Source: Buxus sempervirens (Eukaryota > Streptophyta > Magnoliopsida > Buxales > Buxaceae). Taken from it: a stretch of DNA of 64,000 bases. The notes under the pieces are model-generated. The model was not told the DNA's origin, made no database searches, and was given only the letters and a program-made list of their open reading frames with translations. This document shows, one piece after another, positions 12,001 to 23,400 of this stretch. Each line of letters begins with the position of its first letter. Position 1 is the stretch's first letter. Both the position numbers and the translations under genes were made by a program. The stretch covers positions 42,639,253-42,703,252 of the forward strand of contig OX387187.1 in assembly GCA_947561395.2 (NCBI GenBank). Direction: 5' to 3'.

Positions 12001-15000
12001 CAAGACGAGCATTGATAGTTTCAATGTCTTTTAAAGGCTGCAAAAGATTGGCACGAAGAAGTCTAGTCCTGGAAAAAATTTTATAGTGCCAGCATAATTT
12101 AACATCAGTTTATATAATACAGTGCTACCATATTTGCTTCTGAAATTTTAATATTTTCTCAGGAACATATATCCATCACATGCATGCACATCAGCAATCA
12201 GAACTCATAGCTTCAGCAACGGAGTTGAGAAAGAGAAGAAAAATACAAATATTGAATTAAGATGAAAGAGTTCTGCAAACAATTTTTCATGTTTGCAAAT
12301 GGTATTATGTATAGTGGTCTCACCCCTCACTGATTATATAATTAGATTGACACTGGGATTCACTTTACTAAAGTAATTATTCTAAGTGCAATTTTCAAGA
12401 GAAAATCAGCTCCAATTAGCACTGAAAGAAGCTACTACTCCCACAATTTTTATCTGAGACAGATTTGAGATTTTACCAATATTTATGGTACATTCAGACT
12501 AGAAAACTGGATTACACCCTGCACTGACTAAAAATTTTAACAGTATGCAACCATCAGATACTTAACTCTATGGATCCTAGTTAATCAGTTGGATGAACAG
12601 GTTCATACCTAGATTTTTTTTAGTCACCCAAGGTAGATCTATAACATAATTATCAAGACAAGTAATGTATCCATGCTTTTTCCTCTAGTATACCAAGGTC
12701 ATAAAATTTCTCTGCATTTTCCAAATGACCTAACGAAATATTTTTTTCAAGTAAACAGTCCAGATAGCCACATCTTGCTTCATGTGCCAAAATACTAATC
12801 TCATGTCTCGTAATCTTTCTGTGTACATAGAAAGGTTGTATACTTTTAAAGTAATTCAAATGATAATAACACGATCCATGGTTGTCAATTATAATCAGAC
12901 CAATTCCTAGTTAGAAATTGAATGGTACAAACTGTTGAAGGTAGAATATTTAAGTAACAACAATAACAAAAGCGACAACAAAATGCCTTACCCCAGTAAG
13001 TTGAGTCATTAATAAAAACCAGTCCACTACCTCAAGCTTTCGAAAACAATGTCCTCGATTAGATCATGTGCTATATGTCATTCCTAACTGCTTCCATCTA
13101 TGTCCTTTCAGATCTTCCTCTCTTTTGGATATCCCTTTCTGCAGCTTCTTAAAGGTGCCTCCATAGGCTTCTTTTTTACCAAAACCATTTTAACCTACTT
13201 TCAATATCACATTTCTTATTGAGAATTTGAGATTACTCTATAAACTCCTGGATATGTTCATTCCATGCCTTATCTTTTCAAGTCATACATTCATTTCAAC
13301 AGCAGTGATCCTTGTGTATGTTGCCTCTTCATTGCCAAAATTCTACTCTTCAAGTCATAGCAGGCCTAATAGCCTTCTTATAAAATTTTCCTGTCAGTTC
13401 GAGTGGAATATCCATAATTTTCACATAAAGTCAAATTACTCAAATCATTGGGTATCAATACATTAAAAAAATCATGACTTTGATGCATCTGCACACAATT
13501 TTATTGTTTTGAGCATGAATCTACAAAAGACACCAAAAAAAACAAAAGAGCGAAGGACTCCAAAGTATCCTAATATGATGGAGAATTCAATTATATTTGT
13601 GATAAAACAATCACAAGTTTTTCCTCAAATAAATCAAAGACAAATAGACATGTTTTAACTGAAAAAACATTTGACTGAAAAATATCGCAAAATATTGAGG
13701 GAGAAATAACTTTAGAGGTCCCTTCAACATGCCATGGAAGTAATTCCTTTTTTTGGTTAAAAAAACGGAGGAAGGGGACTATCAGTGTGGCCGAACCCTG
13801 CTGACCCCCTTGGGTGTGACCATAGTGGCTTCCTCCCCCACTACAAATGTTTGGATTGAGCCAAAGCTACCAATCATCACTGTGTTAGTCAGGGGATTGG
13901 ACCCTCACCACAACAACACAAAAGTGCAACAGTTTATGCAAGTGGAGTTGGGTTCAATCCTTAGGACTAACCCCCTGCATGCAGGGGGATTTGATCCTAG
14001 GACCTCCCCGCCAAACCACATGGGAGTAACCCGTAGGACCATTGGGCCACCACCTCTGTGGTGTATTTCCTATGTTTTGATAAGAGTTATTCACATTATC
14101 CAATCTTAGGAGTTCTAATAAGTTATTCCATGATTTAACCCTAAAATTTAAAACATTCTTGGTTTACTTGCATTGGGTGAGATATATGGGAGTTAAAGAT
14201 CTAAAAAGAAAGATTGACTTTTATATATATGGTTATAAACTTATAAATTATAATGAGTAGGAATGACAATGGGGTGGTTTTTGACAAGCACTAACCAGCC
14301 CTTATAAGCATTTAGCCCATACCAAACCTGCTCCTGGAACTATTGAGTTGGTAGGGGCAGGTCAGGTTGACCCAACTATACTAAAAAAATGTTAAAATAT
14401 TAGCATTTGTAAATTAAATATATTAATTAATTAATATTTTTTCATAAAATAGGTATTTTTAATTTAGCATGGGATATATGTGATTTTCACATGCTGCAAT
14501 GAATTAACCAGGCGGCTAGAGTAAACCCTTAATCGACCCTAACCCAATTTATGAACTAACAAGCCCCAACCATTAGGGGCAGATTGGGGCGGGTTAACCA
14601 ATTAACCTGCCCCATTGCCATCCGTAGATAATGAGGCATGGGTATGATGTCTGTAGGGATCAGACTCCAAGTTGATCCTTTGGTTTGGCTCTTGGTTCAG
14701 ATGCAGTCCACGAACCCCTTCTCGTGGACAACCTTATATAAAAGATTTGCTTTTATATGCAAGGTCATAGTGAGGATGAGTACAAGTGCAATGCTTATGA
14801 TAAATAAAGGGGGTGTGGATACATGAAAACATGATTGCTTTTTTCTATTTTAGAGGTAAAATATATATATATAATTGACAAAAATAATAAAGTTCAAGGT
14901 CTACTAGTAGTAACTTTGGAATTCCAATTCAGTTCACTTTAGAAGTAGAATTCATTTGGAGAAATAATTAGGAACTGATAAAAATTTCAAAATTCTGGTT

Positions 15001-17241
15001 GAGACACTGAAGATAAATTTTTTTAATTTTATCTCGAGCTTATCCTAATTTCTTCATTTCTCTTCATGTCCGTTCACTTCATGGTATTATAGTCCTATAA
15101 TTAACGATTAATGTTCCAAAACTCTTTTGGTCTGAATCTATTTAGACTACGTTATCCTATCTAACTGAATTGAATTTCATACTTTAGTGTTACAACTCCT
15201 TTTCAAGTTGAATTTCTCATTAAAACAGTTTTCACAGATAAAGTTATGTTTAGAATAATAGTAATCCGTACAAGTTGAATCATAGATTTTTTATGTTACT
15301 ATATTTTGGGTCTTGGATCACAAGAAAAGACACTAGTGCATTTACCTCCAACAATAGGAATTATGTATCTCTAAATGCCATTGGATCATTTTTCTAACAC
15401 TACCCCTCTCTCTCCCATAAAAAAGATCACTTGTTCAAGCATTCATTTCTTACAAAGAGTATAAAAAAACTTCGGAATAATCATTAGCAATACAATTTAG
15501 ACAACATCACTCATCCAGATCACAGAAACAAAGACAAAGGAAATTCTTAGTCTGTTACTAACCAAATGTGTTTCAGACATCATATTTTCAGTTATTGCAT
15601 ATAATGGCCATCCTCATATCTCTTCCAGACAAATCTCCCCAGCTTAATGTCTAGTTCCTCATGAAAAATGTAATTGAAGGGTTTTGAACAAAAGAAACTG
15701 ATGAACACTAAAAAGAAAGAGCCAAATAGAGTGGTGCGATTCACCAGAACTAGAAAGTTGGTGTGACATAGATTCAAATGGGGCCCATAATTGATTCCCA
15801 CACTGGACATGCCCAATTATACTTCCACATGAACGCATATCATATAAAGTGTTTCAGCCTCAAACTATTGCCCCATGGCATAAATAAAAAGTGTTTTCCA
15901 TATAGAATTCCAGGAGTACCAAAAATTTAGGCACTAAAACTTCAAGTGATAAAGTCAGATACGCATCTATTGATGAGGCCTATGTAGAGAGGCCCTTGAC
16001 AAGTGGATGGTTTGGAATCTTTGGATTAACCATGTCATTATGAGCAAACAATTTCTCACCAGGCTTATTTACCTAGTGACACCGATCACAATGACCAGGC
16101 CTGGGAGACTATTTATAAAAAACACAGGTCTCCACAAAGTCAAATATGGGGGTTGATGCCAGTATATGGTCTGGATTAACCATGCTATCACAACATAGCA
16201 AACAATGCCTCGCCAGGCTTTTTTAAAGAGTGAGACAGACCAGAAATCTTTTAAAATAAAGTAAATTATGCATGAAAAATCCAGTGTCAGCTAAATGACA
16301 AGATTATCAACATACCCTCCGACAGTTCTTGTTGACTTAAGCATGCGGAATAGACTTCTCTTTTTGTTGCTTGTACCCCAAAGTGTTGAATGTAATGGCT
16401 CAATAATTTCCAAGTTTTGGACACTGTCACAAAAGACTGAATGTATAAGATGTATGGTCAATAATGTCAAATATTAGTGAAGAACAAAAAGATTGGTTAG
16501 CACTTTCATAACTTCCTATAAATTTGAATGTCAGATCAAAGAACCAAGTAACTCCTTGAAATCTCATTTATGGAAGAGATTGTCAGGTGGCTAGAACCAA
16601 CTACGATTATAGAAGGAATCTCTAGTTATTATGCATGAAGGTTACCTAGTAGCATCAATATTCACATGGTCAAACGAGCCATTAAAGGTAACCTGGAATG
16701 GATGGCAACCAGAAAAAAATATAAAGTTTAGAATAACCCACATATAAAAAGAAAAAACAACTTTAATATGCATATAAGAATAGACACAAATGATCTCTAT
16801 GGAATAAGCAAACATTTGACTCATTTTTCCTCTTTAGGTTAAAGCCTCTTGACATTAGGGGGTTGGGAAAGACCCTGACCTGCTTATTGGTAAAAGTTAA
16901 ATAAAAATGTATTACACCTAGGCAGAGGGATGCAACGAGTTTCTCCCAATAAATTGCTATAGTACTATGCAAGACCTACCTTGATTCATAATGAGATTGT
17001 ACAGCCAAGTAGTACAAAACAGATTACAAGAAGAGTATAATGCAAAGATTCATGAAAATATCCAAAACAACACATCAAAAATACAATAGCGGCTTATTGT
17101 GATTTTTTTAAACCTCAGTGGAATATAAAGTAATTTTTATACATATTCTTTCTTCTTCTTCTACACAACAGTCAACTAGTCGACTGTCTTGACTCTCGAC
17201 TGAATGCAAAGTGAAGGACTTACCAGGAAGTTTCACTCTCA

Positions 17242-17289
<48 letters not shown>

Positions 17290-17404
17290 TCTCTCTCTCC
17301 CTCTATCTATGATGCAAAGATTCATGAAAATATCCAAAACAATACATCAAAAATACAATAGGGGCTTATTGTAATTTTGTTAAAACTCACTGTAATATAA
17401 AGTA

Positions 17405-17440
<36 letters not shown>

Positions 17441-20400
17441 TTTCTTCTTCTTCTACACAAAGTCAACTGTCTTGACTCTCGTTGAATGCAAAGCGAAGGT
17501 CTTACCAGGAAGTTTCACTCTCACCTACCCCCCTCTCTCTAGCAGCCTAGCTCGCTTGCTCCCTCTATCTCTCTTTATTTCTACCTCTCTCTCGCTCTCT
17601 GTAAATTCCAGATGCATGACCAGAAATTTCTATCTTGTCATTCGGAGACTAAGTGAAATTGACAGAATCATCAAATTCCATTAGTTTCAGTTGATTTTAC
17701 ACCAAACAAGTGATTTTTTCACTTAGGGTTTTGTCCTAGAACCCACTGGCACAGGCAAAAATTTTCCGGAAAGACTAACACTGGCCACATGAGAAAAAAA
17801 TTTTATCCTAGCACCCAACTACTTTCCACTGGATATTGGTGATACATTAATAAAACAAACTGCTAGTCTGCTAGGCATTCTAACATACAAGCGCACCAAG
17901 ATAAGCAATAGGAGAGTGTTTCAGATAAAACTATGCATTGTGAGTAAACTTTTACAAAGATTTTCTTCGGGACCCTAGTGTTGACATTAATTATTCAAAA
18001 ATGACATAAAACCTTAAACAAGGAATTTTGGAAATTCTGAAAGAGCATCATAAATACTTAATATAGAAGACAAGTAATTAGAAGAGCAATGTTAAGATCA
18101 TGAAGGAAGAAGGGGCCTTATATGATTTGCTGTGTGCCTACTCCTTTTCTAATTAAATGGAGCTATAATGGTCTTCTATATATATAACTAATGGTTGAAA
18201 AATAGTTATTAGATCATAATAAGTTATTGCTATGTAACTAAGCAGTAATTTCTTAAAAATTAAAAAATATGATATTTCTTTCTAACACAAGTTATAAAAC
18301 TTAAAATTGTATACTTAATTCAATTAGGCAGTAGCATGGCCCAAAATCACACCTAGACTGTCTGCTTATATGCCTAGGCGATCGCTTAGCAGTTCTGACC
18401 TATGCAACCATTGCTTAGGTCTTTAAAAAAATGCCAGACCACCCGGGTGACCACCTTGAGAAAATTAACTATAATGCTAGAAAAACATAATATTAACAAT
18501 ATCTCTATGCTCCTCACTTGGATATTAATAATATCCAAGTGACAGTGGACATGATGGTGATAGAGGCTTGCTAATTACAAAATACAGAAAATGCAGGTGT
18601 ATCAAGAGGAATTTATACCGACAACGAGTGATTCGTAACAATAAACCCTTTCTCTGCTTCTGTCCTACACACAATGCAGTTGAAAACAACGTCTCAGAAG
18701 AACATTACTAAGAAAAATAAGTCATTGGTGGAGATAAGATAGTAAAAGGAAACCCCAAAAAAAAAAGATGTCAGGCTGTATAAGAAATAACTCACAGCAC
18801 TCTACAAGACCTCTGTTCAATTGATCTCGAGGGAAACATAAACAAGGTTATCTTTTAAAATTTGCAATTAAGTTTGAAAGATTTCTTGAAGCATGTATCT
18901 GGACCATCAAACGGTCAAAAGCCAAAAAGTCTGTGACCTTATTCTTTATTTTTAATGAACGAATCAGGGACAATATTTGAAGCTTCTGCTTCTAATATAT
19001 ACCCCGTCCTTCAAAAGGCAGAATTAATCGATGAAAGTTTATTGAAGTTTAATTGCTAATTGAGGAAAAACATAAGTTTAGATCCAGAACTTAAACTTAC
19101 AAGATGTGGAACAGGCAATTCACAAGTCACAACTAGACATCATTAGGAACCCAAAAAAAAAAAAGTAGAAGACTGAAAATATAAAATGTGAGGCTAACTA
19201 GGGAAGTAGGGATATAACACATTATTAAAATGAAACAACATATTACAGTTCATCTTTCTATAAAAATAAATTAGAATAAAATTAAGCCACCTAAAAAAAG
19301 AAAAAAAAAATTGATGCAGGAGCATTCTTAATTTTGGTTATTTTAGATGCTTTTTAGACTATTTTGAAATAAATAAAAGGGTCATGTGACTAGCATGTGA
19401 CTTTTAATGGTATTGGATGCTTAGGATTTATTTACTTTTTTTCTTATGTAAGGTTAGGATCCTAGGGTTGTTAAAGGCTATTATAAATGGCCTCTTTTAG
19501 GTGCTGCAGCAACCATTATTTATTTAATTTACAGAAGTTCAAAACTGAGTTTTTCTCAAAAAACTATCCAAAAATGAGAAATTTGGAAGTACAAGTCCTG
19601 GAAGTATAGATTGACTTGGAAGAATTTGTTCATCAGTGTGAAATGTTACTAAAAATTAATTCTTTTGATAAAGGTTCACTAAAAGTTAAAAGTCAAAACT
19701 TTACTGACTAAATCTTAATTATTTTGAAAAGTATCACTAAAAATTAATTTTCCTTTCAATTAGCTTAGAAAAGTCAAAACTTTTCTTATGTTTAGTGTTG
19801 TAATTAGCTTAGACTGGTATGATTTTTGGATATGATTTGTAACAACACCCAATCTATCAATGGGTGTTGTTACTTTTTTCTGTTTACAAAAATTATAATT
19901 TTTAAAACTAATTTGTACAAAAATTCATTTAAAATTAGGAAAAAATAAATTAAATTCATATTATATGCCAAAAAATAATGTAATAATTACTATAATACTA
20001 GAATACTAATCTTATCTAAAGATCTTAGGACTTAAATTAAATTTGGATATTTTACAAATTAGTTATTTATTTAACTCGAAAATTAAGAAAAATGTTAAAA
20101 AATTTATTAAAATATGCAAAAAATTAGTTAAATTCATGGATTAATAACTTTGTAGCTGTACAATGTATTTATACATTTTTAGCACTTTGTACGACTTTGT
20201 AGTTTATAACTTTGTAGTTTATAACTTTGTAGTTGTACTCTTGTATTTTACATTTTGTATGACTTTGTTCGTAGTTTGTAGTGTAGTTAATATTTAATAG
20301 TTGTGCTTGTAGTTGCTCGTCAATTGTTGACATATGCTTCTTTATTCTTCTTATGTTTATATATAAATTGTATACAATCATTTGTTATATGTTTTTCTCC

Positions 20401-23400
20401 TATTTTAGCCTCTTTTTTTTTGTTTTCGCTGGTGTGCAGCCAATTTCGCCACTTTCCCCATTTCAGCGAGATTTTATCGGCGTGCCGCCAGCTTTTCGTT
20501 TTGTTCCTCTAGTGAAACGCAGGCGGCACCGAAAAGTCAATCGTTGGCCATAAGTCAAGCTGCAATGCCATATTTAATTACATATTTTACATGAATAACA
20601 TGAACGTAATCATATATGACACCAGTGAAGGAAAACATTTTAAACATTGATTAGATGGTAAAAAGGTGTTTTCCCCTCCATAAATCAAGAGTATTGGCAG
20701 AATTTTATCCCCTCCAAAAGAGAAAAAAAAGTTTGATTGATAAAAAATATATAAATGATTACATTAGAAATGAGTCTAAATGCAGTCCATGTAAAAATAA
20801 ATCTTAATTGGAAGTAATTCGAAGCAAAAGAAAGACCATCGTAAATAATGTATCGTTTCTGTTGAATCCAATAAAAGTGTTACAGAGTTTAATTAGTAAA
20901 AAATATTTGTTCGAATTCCAGTAGTTTAAATTGCCATTAGAATTCATTTCAAGGACACTGGAAGTGTGATTAGTATAGTTAGTTATAGTCAAATAATTTC
21001 AAGTTGCTATCATGGAAAAAGGAAAGTGTTTTCATGATCTCTGTTCATTAGAAAGCCATGACAATAGTGTGGCTAGCATGGTAGTAAACCTGGCATCACC
21101 TGGGTTGTCCATTGCAAATGTATTGATCTAATAGCAGTTGACCAACCAATATGCAGAAAAATCCAGGAAAAAAAAAAAAACAAAGGCCAGGAAAATGGAG
21201 CAGGAATTTATTTTCCTAGAGTAAACAAACAACTGGCGTTTTCAGGATAAGGCTGGTTAAGAGGCTAAAGTGTCTGAACAAAATCCCACTTCAATTGGCC
21301 ATCCTCTCTGAAGAAGCTCCATGGAATGAGCACAATTAGCCAAGACATCCAGACATATCTAGCTTATAGCTTTTTCATTTTGTTGAAAAGGATTTTGTTA
21401 ATTTTTGGCAAAATGATTAATGTATGTAAACTAAAATAAAATTTTCTTTTAGACATGTGTTAGAAGTTTTAACTTTTAAATAGAAGAAATTGCTTTTGGA
21501 ATTTAGAAGTTCTAGGTGGCACCATTAGAGATAAAATTGTACTAAGGGAAAAAATTGAAGGGCAAAATCTAGTTTTTGGGATTTAAGAACTCGATAAAGG
21601 TCACAAGCACCAAATTTTGGCCATTTTCTTGCTCTTGAAGATCTTCAAAACCTATCATATGATTGGAGATTGGAGTGAAGAATAATTTAAGCCATTAACT
21701 TCACTAATATCTTTTTGTCAGTTAAAAACTATTCAAGAACCTTGACAAAAGGTCTGATAAAAATCTAGCCAAATTATATTATTAAAGCCCTCTGATCTCA
21801 CTTGATAATTTTCATGGAGAATCTCTCAAGTGAGACCCGTTTTCATCTTTGACCTGTTCCATACTTGTCACAAAACCATTGTACAAGTCACCATATAGTA
21901 TTCCTGATTTATGTTTAGAGCCCTTTCTTATCCATGTACAGAAAGTTTTAAACAGTAGAGGACACAGATGTTTGTCTGGTGTTGAAGTTCACACTTTATT
22001 AGGCTTACAAGCAACATACCAATGTTATATTTCAAAGCAAAATTATATATCATATCATATTCATTTGCAATTTTCCCATTATTCTTCTTTGCTACTAAAT
22101 GGAACTTCCCGATGTTTCAATAAAAATATTAGTAGTTATAGACAGGGGAGGGAGTCGTAGGAAGAAAACAAAAGGCCACGACCACAACTCATAATGTAAG
22201 ACATTTTCTTTACTAGAAGCCCATGCTTATCGGTATAGGCAATTAAGTGAAAATGAAAAACATGGAATCAAAAGCATGTCATTTGAAACTAATTGTTAGA
22301 AGAGCTTTAGTCTCAGATACCATTTGATAGTTGCAGAAACTGCAGCCAAACAGAGATAATATTGCTTGTAATACGTATCCAAACCAAGCGCTGATGGCTC
22401 CCTTGCTGCCAAAGATTTAACCAGTACAGCTCCCTACAAAATATAATGATAACCAGAAAAAAACAATGGCAATGACAGACTCCAAAATAATGATAACTGG
22501 TCAAGAATGACCAAGTATAAGATAACCTTGGTGTCATCAAAACAACCACGAGCCATTACAACCTGCATGGTCCAGAATGGGTATTAGTCGTACACATGCA
22601 TTTCTGTGTTCATAAACATCCCTAGTTTTATAGTCAGCAAAAAAACAAACACCTTCTTTGCTGTAGAATAAAATCTATCCACCAGCTCTGAGACTCCAAC
22701 CATTCCATCAGCTGCTAGTTTGTTTGGGGGGACAATGATCACCAAGGGATCATAGAAATGCAGCAATGTCTTCGTATTCTGGTAAGAACTGCTAGTTTCA
22801 ATGTACTGAGAAAGATGCAGTGAAGCAGATCTTAAGTCAAAAGCAGCCACCCCAACCTGAATAGAAAATATATTTATTGAGTAGCCTTTGTGAGTTTAAT
22901 AATCATCAAAATAATTAAAGAAGTAGCATAATCTCCATTCTCTTCAACTTCTTCAACAGTTTATTCATTTTTTAATCAATTAAGTGATAGGTGGAATCAT
23001 GGAAACAAAACCAAGTATGTAAATAAATAAAGTTCACAATAAAAAAAATTATTGGGGATGTCTCTGAGAGGTGCTTTCAGCATTCCAGTTCATTTGGAAA
23101 GCTAATATGACTAGCCTACAAGTACTAACATCAATGTCGTGGACAATGAAAATACATGCACTACACTTTTTTCTTATTATGAAATGAAATTCAGCATCAG
23201 TCACTGGTAATTATATCCATTTAATGCAAATAATAAACCATCTCCCGTTACCGTAGAAGAATGCAAGGCAGTATTATTCTGTAGCTTAACTCGGAAAAAT
23301 GCAGAGCATACTATCAAATGTACTTCTGATATTATTATGGAAACTACAATCTAGTAAAATGGCAACCAATTTGTGTGATTAATGAAAACCTGGATATAAG

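Noticed and set aside
11698-12024. 108-codon minus-strand ORF next to MSH4 exon 8
   Set aside because: It is read-through of exon 8 flanks; only 11993-12068 matches MSH4, in a different frame relationship from the rest.
13753-14109. 118-codon plus-strand ORF
   Set aside because: Antisense to the SINE at 13749-14062; an accidental frame in a non-coding element.
19310-19620. Solo LTR suggested by a TATAAATGG-type promoter block
   Set aside because: No TG..CA ends or target duplication could be located.
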